The notes under the pieces: model-generated
The model's input: the letters and a program-made list of their open reading frames with translations, nothing else
What the model was told of the DNA's origin: nothing
Databases searched by the model: none
Shown: positions 45,457 to 56,538 of the stretch, piece by piece
How the letters are laid out: every line of letters starts with the position of its first letter
Position numbering within the stretch: position 1 is the stretch's first letter
Made by a program: the position numbers and the translations under genes
Source of the DNA: Helicostylum pulchrum
Lineage: Eukaryota > Mucoromycota > Mucoromycetes > Mucorales > Mucoraceae
Direction: 5' to 3'
DNA length: 64,000 nt
NCBI GenBank assembly: GCA_025677825.1
Contig: JAIXMO010000031.1
Span: 248,001-312,000 of the forward strand

Positions 45457-46728
45457 ATGCTCAGAACTTTGATTAGTCCCTCTATTACCAGACCTTTGAC
45501 TTCCAACAAGGTAGTCGCCAGAGCTTTCTCTACTGCTTATATCCAAAGACGTAAGTTTTAACCCCTTCCTCTCCTCCTTTTTTACTAAAAAAAAAAACGC
45601 GAAAATATATAGAAGCTGTTACTGCAACTGAAGATAAATCATATACCCATATCTTAACCGAGACCAAGGGTAAAGTTGGTTTGATCACTTTAAACCGTCC
45701 CAAGGCCTTGAACGCTTTATGCAGTGACCTCTTTACCGAAGTCAACCAAGCTCTCAAGACTTACGATAGCAATGATAACATCGGTGCTATTGTTATTACC
45801 GGTTCCAAGAAAGCTTTTGCTGGTAATATTAAAACTCCCATAATGTTCGCGTTTTTTTAACTCTTTTTATAAAAAAAAATTAGCTGGTGCTGATATTAAG
45901 GAAATGAAGGATAACACTTTTGTTGATACTTACAAGAACAATTTCTTGGGTCACTGGGCTGAGATGATTGAAATTAAGAAGCCTATTATTGCTGCTGTCA
46001 ATGGTTACGCCGTAAGTTATTATTTTTCGCGTGTTTTTTTTTATACATATTAATGATGTATATATGTACATGTAGCTTGGTGGTGGTTGTGAATTAGCCA
46101 TGATGTGTGATGTAAGTATTTTTTTTAAAAAAAGCTAGTGAAAGCAACATCCCCGACTTACCCCTTTATGACTTATTCTAGATCATCTATGCTGGTGAAA
46201 AGGCTGTCTTTGGTCAACCTGAAATCAAATTGGGCGTTATTCCCGGTGCTGGTGGTAGTCAACGTCTTGTCAAGGCTGTTGGTAAGTCTAAGGCCATGGA
46301 GATGATTTTGACTGGTAACGTCAACTTGAATGCTTCTGAAGCTCTTAACTTGGGTCTTGTCAGTAAGGTTGTTCCTATTGATGATCTTGTAGATGAGGCC
46401 GTCAAGACTGCTGGTGTCATTGCTAATATGAGTCAACCTTCTGTTCAAATGGCTAAGGAAGCTATTAACAAATGTAAAAAAAAATTATTTTGAAGTTAGC
46501 GTGGGAAAATATAGATATATTGACTTTTTTTTTATTTAGCTTTCGAGGTTCCTCTTTCCGCTGGTCTTCGTTGGGAACGTATCTTTTTCCAAAGTCTCTT
46601 TGGAACTGTAAGTTTTATTTTTTTATATATATCATCGTGTGTTATTGATTATTATTTTCTTAGGCTGATCAAAAGGAAGGTATGAACGCTTTCGCTGAAA
46701 AGAGAGCTGCTACTTTCACCAACAAATA
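45457..46728 (+). CDS. Enoyl-CoA hydratase, mitochondrial (ECHS1-like)
   Basis: Multi-exon crotonase-family gene. The N-terminus [20 protein letters not shown] is an Arg/Ser-rich mitochondrial presequence. Catalytic features are present: [19 protein letters not shown], the oxyanion-hole segment [28 protein letters not shown] with one catalytic Glu, and [20 protein letters not shown] with the second Glu region. It ends with [16 protein letters not shown]. It hydrates trans-2-enoyl-CoA in fatty-acid beta-oxidation. Several small exons are joined at canonical sites; the exon boundary after GYA falls before LGGG. Secure call. Confidence 0.95.
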
Positions 46729-47359
46729 AAATTGTATATTCCCTTATCGTAAAATAAGAAACTACTTTTTCTTCTTAAAGTAATAATTTTTTAGTTAATT
46801 TTTTTAAAAATTGTAAAAAATAAAATATATACGCGTACACTGTACTGTATATCCCTTTGGAACAATATTTAATCACCTTACTGGATTTGAATCATAAATT
46901 TATGCAAAAATACGTCTTTTTTTCCATACCTGCAAAAACTAGCTGTCAAAATATCAAATCAAGCAATATAATTGGCTAAAATAACAGAAATTTTTTCTAT
47001 TAAATTGTAATTCTCTAAATTGTCAGTACTAGGACCCAGGGATTCGGTTTAACGACTTGTCCGCCTAATACAATATGTTACTTCTTAGTAAAGAAGTAGA
47101 CTTTTTAATTTTAAAGATAAAGATGGGCTTTTTATTTTAATAACAAATAATCTATATTTATACATTTTATATATTTTGAAACAATTAGTTTAGGTTATCA
47201 CTGTTATGCTTTTCCAAACATAAACGTGATTTCTTGGACGGTCGCGTCTTATCACCGGACATAGTCACTTCCATCGGAGAAGTCGGACTGGTTCGGTCCG
47301 GACCAGTTAAATTTTAACTTATTGGATTATCATTATTTTTTGAGTTAATAAAATAAAAA
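46729..47359. other. Intergenic upstream of tRNA-Lys, with a GC-richer patch
   Basis: AT-rich spacer except for about 47240-47320, which is visibly richer in GC and contains the inverted repeat ACTGGT ... ACCAGT around the palindrome GGTCCGGACC (near 47292-47311). No protein gene is supported. Confidence 0.45.
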
Positions 47360-47432
47360 GCCTAGCTAGCTCAATCGGTAGAGCGTAAGACTCTTAATCT
47401 TAAGGTTGGGGGTTCGACCCCCCCGTTGGGCT
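47360..47432 (+). tRNA. tRNA-Lys (CTT)
   Basis: 73 bases fold as a cloverleaf. The acceptor stem is GCCTAGC with GTTGGGC. The D arm includes AGCTCAATCGGTAGAGC. The anticodon stem TAAGA/TCTTA carries the loop CTCTTAA with anticodon CTT, and the T arm has GGGGGTTCGACCCCC. B-box-like GGTTCGACCC is intact. No intron and no encoded CCA. Confidence 0.96.
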
Positions 47433-47869
47433 TTACTTTTGATTTATCTTTTGCAAAAATATATGCAGTGTTTGTAGTCTTGATGAGTTTTGTCATGTCT
47501 TGGCTGGTGGTTATAACTCTTTTGTTAATATGAGTTGTTAATCAATAGATAGTGTGGTAAAGTGTAATAAAAGAATAATAAGGTAATAGTAAGAAAAGTG
47601 AGCACCAGTTCCTGTTTTATAAGTAGAACGACTTAAGAGATAAAGGTAAAAAGTACAATGGAAAGTAGGATCCAAGGAAATTCAGGAACAAAATAAAATA
47701 AAAGAGCTTGATTTAAAGATCTTTTATAAGTTAAAAGAAGTATAAGATTAAACTGTTTACAAAAAGTGAATTACATTTTTATTATGAGAAAGGAGGTAGT
47801 ATTTATATATATTTTATCTTTCTTATTTAGTTTTTTATATTTGTTACAACCATGATGAATTGATTTCCT
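47433..47869. other. Intergenic downstream of tRNA-Lys
   Basis: AT-rich, no supported feature. The tRNA is followed by TTTACTTTTG, and the T4 run may serve as an RNA polymerase III terminator. Confidence 0.4.
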
Positions 47870-49443
47870 GTGTTAGGTCAATAAGGACGACTCATCATTT
47901 GAAATTGGAAAACACGTAAAATGTATACATCTATCCGATATATTAAAACCCGATGATTTATATGAACTTGACATATACTGTACTCTCTTGGGTATGATCT
48001 TGTACAGAACACCTAATGTACGCAAAGTCTGTCTTTTTCAAATAAAAAAAGACTTGATTTACAAAAATTGGCTTTACTTCTCCATTATTCTTATCAGTAC
48101 AAATTGTTGGAGGTTACAATTTCGCTTCTGCCCGTTACTATTATATATGTGCTCATTACTCACGTCATACCTTAAAGAAATTAGAGCTAACATATGGCAT
48201 GCTTGGATCTCGAGATTTTAGCTGTCTAAAAGAGTTTACGGTATTGGAAACTTTAGAAATTCACGAGAACGTAGTAAACGGATTGAATGATTTAGAATCA
48301 CTACTTCAATTTATATCAAACATCCAAGAGCTAACTGTTCGATTTGCTACCAATCGAGTTTCTCAACCTATAAAAAAAGAATATGCAACATATTCCGGTA
48401 TCAAAAATTTATGGTTGTATAACTTTACTTGCTAACATAATAATGAACTATTCACACTAGTAAAAGAATTCTCCGCACTAGAAAGTTTATATTTCTTTGG
48501 TGAAAATGAAAAGATGTGGTTAAGCAACATAGATGACCCTTTGGCTATTGATAATTTTTTTTAGCAGTATAAACACAATCCGAAAGTACGAGTTCATGAT
48601 TCCCAGAGATACACAAGAGCTCGGATTTTTAGAACCATGGTTAAAATTTATCAAAAAAGATGTGCACTTGTTACATACTTTTAAAGAAAGAAACAACCAA
48701 AATCATTTAAAATTCCAGACTAACATTGTTGCGACTTTTTATGGTGGTTCGTCACAATCTATTTCACTTTTAAAGTATGCGATTATGGGTTCTCTACCTC
48801 TCCAAGAGAAGTCTGATACATTAAAATTCTTGGATTATCAAAGTATTTCAGGTTTGAAAATAGTAGGTGTCACGGCTGGCCTAGAGACATATTTAATGCA
48901 ATTATTGCGAAAGAACAAACTTATTTAAAAGAAATTGCTGTTTTCGATTGCAAACTTGAAGCTTATACACCTCGAGCTAACATAACGCCTGTATCGCAGC
49001 AGATCAAACGTACAATATTTCGTACTTCTAAAATCAATTTTGTACCATTCAAATTATTTATAAACGAATTTAAGTCATTGGATTATATCGAATTTGACGA
49101 CTGTACGTTTAGTGGAAATATCGAACCACTTGATATGAGCAACACCGATATCAAATCAATGGAAATGAAAGACTTTCAAAAGATGTTATTTTTGCATGTA
49201 TACAATGACACAACCCAAACCGTAATTATAGTTTCGATATATTTCACTGATCAAAACCTTACGAGATACTTTTTTATTGTTGATGATATATTGATTGAAG
49301 CCACTGAACGTACATTTGAAGCCTTTCGTAGCAGGCTTAATAGTAACGAAGTTGTGGTTCTAGATATAAAAGTTAAATCAATGCAAAAATTATCATTAAT
49401 GTTAACAAAGACTTCTAAAATCTTTGACTTACAATTTGATTAG
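47870..49443 (+). pseudogene. F-box/LRR-like pseudogene without its F-box
   Basis: A collinear protein is split over several frames: NKDDSSFEIGKHVKCIHLSD, LLGMILYRTPNVRKVCL, then after a shift LGSRDFSCLKEFTVLETLEI and NGLNDLESLLQFISNIQELTV to a stop at 48433. Further pieces follow: VKEFSALESLYFFGE, then RDTQELGFLEPWLKF, YQSISGLKIVGVTAGLETY, and a last frame SLDYIEFDDCTFSGNIEPLD to 49443. At least three breaks are visible and the expected F-box start is missing. The GKHVKCIHL segment matches GKYLNCIDL in the transposon-split gene at 33.8 kb, so the two are relatives. Confidence 0.6.
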
Positions 49444-49554
49444 CTTAAACAAAAAAAAAAGAAGTCAAAAAAAAAAATAGCAAGGGGGAACTTTTTTTTT
49501 AAATTTTTTCTTCTTCTTCTTTGTTGTTTCGTCCCCCTTTTTAACATTAAAGCA

Positions 49555-50522
49555 ATGAGTAAGTATTCTCTTGTCTTTTTCTTCTTTTATTTACTAAGTA
49601 TCCACTCCACTTTCACTCTTTTTTTTTATAAAAAAAAATAGATGAATACTTTAGTGACGAAGCAAAAGCATTATACTGCAGCGAATGTAATGCTCAAAAG
49701 AGAAAAAGACGTGATTTTGAAGTTCATTTCAAACGATACCATGCAGTACCAGATATAGTTATGCGGCCCGACGTACACGATCCCAACTTATACTGCAGTA
49801 CCTGCCAAAAGACCCTTCGTTCTAAAGTATCATTTCGAGAGCACATGCAATTAGTCCATACACTCAACCCAGATTTACAATATACGCGACTTGACAGTTC
49901 ATTATTACCAGATGCCGACGATCCCGAAAATTATTGTAAAGTATGTCAACGGCACTTGTTCTCTAGAGGACTTTTTGAAATCCACTTGAAAAAAGAACAT
50001 GGTATGAACACGTATAGTAGTTCAAAGGCATCTGGCAATGCTACTCGCGAAAATTATTGTTTTGTATGTAAACTACAATTGCCTGGTTCAGTGTCATATA
50101 TTCGACATTTGAGAGTAGAGCATAAAGAGTTAAACTTGAATGTGTCGTCAAAACGAAAGAGAAGTGATTCTGATAGTGAAAAAGAAGAAGTGGATCCTCT
50201 CAAAAAGAGAAAAGAAGAGTCTACCAAACCAAAAACACATCAATTCGGTACAGTCTTCCAACCTGGTTTAATGCCTGACGAACTTGCAACGGATCCAAAT
50301 TGTTTTTTATGTAAAAAAAAATATTCTGATTTGGGAAGTTATCGTCGACATTTACACTACGCTCATAAAAAATATGTGACATATCGACCAGTTACGCCTG
50401 ATAATGTACCCGATCCTCGCCATCCTTATTTTTATTGTTCTATTTGTGAGAAAAGAGCTGTTAATGAAAGATCTTTTCATTATCACTTAAGATCAATTCA
50501 TTATATGGAATTTCAATCGTAA
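49555..50522 (+). CDS. C2H2 zinc-finger protein with about five fingers
   Basis: Two exons: 49555-49558 (only ATGA) and 49642-50522, giving 294 residues. Fingers: CSECNAQKRKRRDFEVHFKRYH, CSTCQKTLRSKVSFREHMQLVH, CKVCQRHLFSRGLFEIHLKKEH, CFVCKLQLPGSVSYIRHLRVEH, CFLCKKKYSDLGSYRRHLHYAH and CSICEKRAVNERSFHYHLRSIH, i.e. six CxxC...HxxxxH units. A basic stretch (SSKRKRSDSD, LKKRKEE) in the middle looks like a nuclear localisation signal. Acidic DPEN/DPNxYC linkers repeat before fingers. It is likely nucleic-acid binding; target unknown. The four-base first exon is required to supply the start codon. Confidence 0.82.
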
Positions 50523-50632
50523 TGTGCTCATGTGCGTACAAAAAAAAATAAATATCACCGGAGTTGTAGAAACACATGTATTCAATCATGTTTTTTTTTT
50601 CTTTTTTCTTTCTCTTTTACACATACACACAT

Positions 50633-53268
50633 ATGCGTTTAATATTCATTTATACAATTCTAATAAACTTAGTACTTGCATCTAATTCAAACCAATGTTT
50701 ACGATACAATAACCAAAACATCCTTTTAGAGACTTGTTCAGCACAATTACCAATAGACTTTTCAGCTGCTTTATTTCCAGATCCTGCCGTTGTCATTTCC
50801 AGTTTAACCCACCACCATCAACCTTCATCACCTACGCAGCACACACAGCCTACCGTAAAAATCATACCCACAATTAACTTATTCTCAGATACCAATGCGA
50901 CATCCTCACAAGATGAGCACAAACCATTAGTCTCATTTGAAGAATGGCAAAAGAAAGTATTACAAGAAAACGAAAAGGATCGTCGTCATAAACGTAAAAC
51001 AACCGAAAAGAAAACCACATCCAGTTTAAAAAAACAACAAATGGTCGATAGTATTGACGGTGGATTCTCTGATGATTTCGGTTCCATGTTGGAAGAACTC
51101 ATTGGTAAAAAAGAAAAAAAGCCTAATGTATACGACGAAGGAGAATATATTGCTCCCAGTCAATCCGGTGATATGAACACGAACAAAAAAGTACAACAAT
51201 TTGCTTCTGTTCGAATGAAATCTTTAAAGGAAAGGTTTAATTACGCTTCTACAGATTGTGCTGCCACTGTAAGAAAATCAAATAAAGAAGCGAAAGGAGC
51301 TCAATCCATCTTGTACGAGTCAAAAGATCAATATTTGTTAAATAAATGTTCGGCTGATAAGTTTGTGATCATCAATTTATGTGAACAAATTGTTGTCGAT
51401 ACAATTGTAATGGCTAATTTTGAGTTCTTTTCAAGTACATTTAAAGATTTTCGAGTGTATGCTTCATCAAAGTATCCAACGCAGGATTGGAGATTATTAG
51501 GCCAATGGCAAGCTAGAAATACTAGAGATTTACAAGTAATGTTTGTTATTCGAATAGTTGATGTATGACCCTTTTTAACCTGGTATAATAATTTAGGTTT
51601 TCAAAGTTCCTGATAGTGGATTTGTAGAATACATGAAAATTGAATTTATTACACACTACGGCCACGAATACTATTGTCCGCTAAGCTTAGTTCGAGTTCA
51701 TGGCATGTCCATGATGGAATATTACACCACTGTCGAAAGTCAAGGTGATGATCCAATGATCGAAGACGAGCATCTGTGGCCCGCCGAAGTACGAGAACAA
51801 CTAATCCAGCCACAATTTGACGTTACCAACACATCAGAATCGTTTCCCATCAAGATTGAGCAAGAAGAAGAGGACATAAAACAATTGATACCGCCTTTGA
51901 ATTACGATGTTATTGTAGAAACACCCGTATTAGAATTAGATGAGGTTGAAGCCGAGATTATTGTGGAGACAGTACATAGTACAATAAAGGAAGCTATGTC
52001 AATTGAACTTGCTCGTGTGGAGTCTTCGTTGTTGGGTGATTTAGCGATGACTACACAATCTGAGCCAGAGGATCAAGAGACATCTAATATTGAATCAGCT
52101 TCGATATCTTCCACACCTTCTTCTATAAACGATATTGCCAGTACACAAAAAGAGGAACCGGTAGCAAATACGTCTTCATCAAGTATAGTACACTCTGAGG
52201 ACACAATCACATTAACATCAGATACTACGATTGCAATTGATACACCGCCCTCTATTCCATTATCTACAACCGCAAGCACCTTATCATCTACCACCGCTGA
52301 AGAATCCAATAATAGATCACCACACCCTCCTCATCAAAAAATCGTACCTTATCCAAAGGAAGGAAGTACACAAGAGTCAATTTACAAAACCATTATGAAG
52401 AGATTAAATGGATTGGAAGGAAACATGACACTTTCACTAAGATATCTAGATGATCAAAATAAAAATCTAAATGATGTATTAAAGGATATGGAAAGAAACC
52501 ATCAAGCTCAATTAATTCAATTAATTGGACATTTAAACGATACTGCAAGTCAAAGAATTGATAATATGGTAAAAAAATAATAATTATACATGTATATATG
52601 CGTATATGGGGAGTCATTGATTAATATACTCTTGTAGAAACGTAGGTATGAACAATGGTACGAGGATTTAAAGGATCAAACAGATAGTGATATGAGAGAA
52701 ATGACTGCAAAAATCAATATCTTGGCCGATCAGGTAAAGTATATATGCAAAAAAATATTTACACGTGTAATATTTATCTATTTTTCAGTTATCATTCGAA
52801 AGACGAGTTTCTGTATCTCAATTAGTCATTATGATCACACTATTTGTATTTATGGCACTATCGCGCGGAACATTCAGTACACTTTCACCTGTGATGGCGG
52901 CACAACAAGAAGAAAGAAAACGTCGAGAATCTATCGACCATTCATTATTGTCAAAAGAAACGGTTGATTTACTACTGGAGATACCTAAAAAACTAGAGAT
53001 ACCTAAAAAACCTAATAATCCTAGACGCCACAGTGATTATCCATACCATATTATGGGCGAAGGAGAAATTCATAAAAACGATACCCCAATGGATAATTTA
53101 CTTGGTATAGAATTACAAAACGACAATATAGTATTAGAACAAAAGGTACCATTGTTAAACAAATTCAGTCGTAAAACCAGTTTAGAAAACTTGAGAACAA
53201 AAGATGAGTCAAGTAGTATAAAGAATCGTAAAAGGTCTTGTACGAGTCCATCTGTCATAGAATTGTAA
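50633..53268 (+). CDS. SUN-domain protein, Slp1/SUCO-like, ER membrane
   Basis: Four exons (50633-51535, 51597-52568, 52638-52733, 52789-53268) give 816 residues. A signal peptide (MRLIFIYTILINLVLAS) is followed by VSFEEWQKKVLQENEKD, typical of the Slp1/SUCO branch. The SUN domain (about 185-365) has NYASTDCAATVRKSNKEAKG, YLLNKCSADKFVIINLCEQIV, ANFEFFSSTFKDFRVYAS and IEFITHYGHEYYCPLSLVRV. An acidic Ser/Thr-rich region, a coiled coil (NGLEGNMTLSLRYLDDQNKN) and a C-terminal membrane helix (LVIMITLFVFMALS) come next. Yeast Slp1, with Emp65, protects soluble proteins from ER degradation. A small direct repeat EIPKK is found after the helix. An upstream in-frame ATG at 50576 would spoil the signal peptide. 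Confidence 0.85.
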
Positions 53269-53354
53269 TAAAATTTTATGTATTTAAAACTCCCAGCCGT
53301 CAAAATAAAATAAAAATATTCTCTTTCACTTTTGTAATTTAAAGTATATATATA

Positions 53355-54346
53355 ATGAGTAGTCTTGTTAATTATTCTGACGATGATTCTTCTTCATCCG
53401 GCGATGAACAGCCTGAAGGTACTTACACCAACGCCCCCTCCCCCCCCCCCCCCTTTTTTTTTAAAAAAAAATACGATATTAATCTTTATTTAAAATAGTT
53501 TACGAAATTGTAAGAAAAAAAAAACTATATTAAACACGATTAAAAAAAAACTAACCTTTATATTAGCTCAAGAAAAACGTGGAAAAGAAATTAGTACCCA
53601 AACCAACGAAAAAAGACTCAAAAACAACAACAAAAGACATAAAACCAACAACACCACTTAATGCAGCAATAGCAGCCGTTATTCCCAACATTATAAAACA
53701 ACCGGTATCTGGAGAAATAAACGAGCACCATAAAAGATTGATGGCTGCATTAGTACCTAAACCCATCGAAGGAGGTATCAATTGGGGTATACCTGACGAA
53801 CCAACCACACCTTGCGATCCCGAAAGAGCAGTAAGTTAAACCTCTAAATAAAAAACATACACAAAATAATAATTTTTTTTTTTCTCTTTTTTTTTCGCAT
53901 TGTAGGAAAGAATAGCTCATTTCCTTTCACTAAGAGCGTCAGGCCACCGACTCAATGATCACCTTCAACACAACAAAGCATTTCGTAACCCACGTATCTA
54001 TGCACGTCTAGTTGAATTTGCCGATGTAGAAGAACTTGGTAGTAATTTCGATAAACAAGATTTCGACCCAACGGGGTTCCCACCCGAATTATACATAGAC
54101 GGTATCCTAGAGACACAAAAGAAATTAGCAGAAGAAAAAGTAGCATTACAGCAAAATAGAACTTCAGTTCAATTCGTACCTACACAGCAACAACAACCGG
54201 AATTATCTCAACAGCAGAATTCTGCTATGGCACAGGCAATGGCTACCGCTGCAAAAGTAGCTAGTAGAATTGCTAAACCACCAATACAAGAAGAAAAGAG
54301 AAAGAATCAGTGGGAGGATGGTGGAAGAGAAAGTAAAAGACGATAG
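53355..54346 (+). CDS. SAP30BP/HCNGP-family protein
   Basis: Four exons (53355-53418, 53499-53509, 53567-53830, 53906-54346) give 259 residues. The second exon has only 11 bases (TTTACGAAATT); without it the frame is lost. The acidic Ser-rich N-terminus (YSDDDSSSSGDE) and the middle GINWGIPDEPTTPCDPERA lead to the HCNGP domain: ERIAHFLSLRASGHRLNDHL, FRNPRIYARLVEFADVEELG, and FDPTGFPPELYIDG. Human SAP30BP works with RBM17 in splicing of short introns and was first found as a SAP30 partner. The 5' intron contains a C run followed by a T/A palindrome. The family call is firm; function is by family. Confidence 0.87.
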
Positions 54347-54470
54347 TTCGGAGATCTTATTAACCATTTTGACATATTGAGTCATAAACCATTTTACTGG
54401 TTGAAATAAAATATATATCTTGGGTTTTTTACATGTAATTTTTTATATCTATCCTTTTTTTTTCTTCGTA

Positions 54471-56106
54471 ATGCGTTTCTTATTACCGTTAACTCATCGC
54501 TTAACATTAACTCATGGTTTATCATTAACCAACAAAGTACTTTGTTTAAGCAGGTTTTATAACACTGGTCTTTTAAGAAAGACAACTACCTTACCTGACA
54601 AAGTAGGACTTCAACTTTCCAAAGATCGTAATGGTATGAATCAACTTTTTTACTAGAAACTTAAATACTTATCTATTTTTAATTGTTAGACGCGAATAAT
54701 AACGATACAGATTTAATTAAATCAAAAAGATCCAGTGATATTTTACAGGTACCAGGAAGTACATATGGGTAAGGATTTTATACTTTTTTTTTTTTAAAAA
54801 AAAAACCCCCATCATGTCTTTAACGTGTTATTTTTAGTGGCATGTATGATTTAAAATGGATCAAGAAACCAAAAAACGTCTTGATTGTCAAAAAACCCGA
54901 CGATATCAAAACCGAGAAAGCATTAATTGAAGTTGCAAAGTAAACACTAAAAAAAAATAATAATATGTTGTCACTTATAAAAAACATTTATAAAATATAG
55001 TTGGTTACACAGTTCTCAACCTGATATAAATATTATTGTTGAACCAGAAGTAGCTGAGCAATTTCAAAAAGAACTTCCATTTGTCCATGTTATTGAAAAA
55101 AGTAAGTGTATATGTATGTATATATTCAAGAAAAGTGTATTCGAGATGATTAATCCAATCATTTAGGTCAGCAGGATGATTATACACGTACGGTAGATTT
55201 CGCAATTACATTAGGAGGAGATGGTACAATGCTTCATCTATCATCATTATTTCCAAAAGCGTCACCACCAGTGATTAGTTTTTCATTAGGCACACTGTGT
55301 TTTTTAATGTCCTACAGTAAAGTATATTTTAACAACCAAAGAAAAAAAAATCATGCATTAACTTTTATGTAGAATTTGAAAAATTTCAACATGTATTAAA
55401 TGATATGATTGCAGGTAAAATTGGCTTAATGATGCGAATGAGATTATTCTGTTCATTACATCAATCAAACGGAAAGAGAATAGAACTAGATGGTAAAGAA
55501 GTAGATGATCGACAAGTAATGAACGAAGTAACTTTGCATCGTGGTAGATACCCTCACCTGACCACCATCGATTGCTTTGTAGATGATCAGTATCTAACAG
55601 AATGTGTTGCAGATGGTTTGATTGTATCTACACCCACTGGATCTACTGCTTATTCATTATCTGCCGGTGGTCCTATTGTGCATCCTAGTGTACAGAGCAT
55701 GGTACTAACTCCTATTTGCCCTAGATCTTTATCTTTTAGAACTGTGTTATTGCCACCTAGTTCAAATATTGAGTTAAAGGTAATAGGAAAACCCTTATAG
55801 TGAAGATGGTTTTTTAAGCAATATATTATTTTATAGATTGGTGATAAGAGTCGAAGTCAAATCGAAGTTTCAATTGATGGTCAAGAAATATTTATGCTGC
55901 ATAAAGGAGAATACGTAAAAGTAAGAACCCCTCCCCAAAAACTAACTCATTAGTCAAATAAGACATTTAATATCAGACTCATTTAGGTCCGTATGTCAAA
56001 ATACCCGATTCCATGCGTAACACATATTAGTGATGGATCAGGATGGGAAAAAGATATCAACGAATTACTGAAATGGAATCAAACCTTTGGTAGTAATATT
56101 CAATAA
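54471..56106 (+). CDS. NAD kinase, mitochondrial (Pos5-like)
   Basis: Multi-exon; exon 1 is 54471-54633. The N-terminus [19 protein letters not shown] with [10 protein letters not shown] is a mitochondrial presequence type. The NAD kinase core follows: [16 protein letters not shown], the signature [35 protein letters not shown], then [19 protein letters not shown] (NE/D motif), [23 protein letters not shown], and [16 protein letters not shown]. It phosphorylates NAD or NADH to NADP(H). The presequence suggests the mitochondrial NADH kinase branch (Pos5). Confidence 0.92.
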
Positions 56107-56538
56107 GATCTACATGTATTAATAATGTAAATAAACAAATAAGCATGTCTTTATCTTTCTAACCAAAAATAACATTAACACAAAGAGTTGCCATACTCTG
56201 TTTACAAAATCAGATTACAGGAATAACCATATTATCTTTTTTATATACATATGTACTGTTAGAGAAAAGCGTCACACTAATATTTAGCGTATCGTTACTG
56301 TTCTAGGTACGCAATTTCAATAGAATGAATTGTAATTCACGCCACATAAAAAAAAAAAGAAGGCATAAAAAAAAAAGATCATCTCTTTGGAGATGAAGTA
56401 TTCGGCATATTCTGATCAAATTAGGAACAATACGTCCTAAACCTGTTTATAAGCAAGAATACATCTATTGGATAACCACACACATTAAAATCCCGTCACC
56501 AACAAACAAATTTTTTTCTAATTTAAAAATAAAAAATA
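56107..56538. other. Intergenic
   Basis: About 430 bp, promoter of the hydrolase at the right end. No gene, repeat or RNA was recognised. Confidence 0.35.

Noticed and set aside
50576..50632. Upstream ATG as the start of the SUN-domain protein
   Set aside because: It adds a Phe-rich stretch from the CT-rich leader and would bury the clean signal peptide that begins at 50633.
52073..52309. Minus-strand frame rich in Val/Asp
   Set aside because: Shadow of the acidic Ser/Thr-rich region of the SUN-domain protein.
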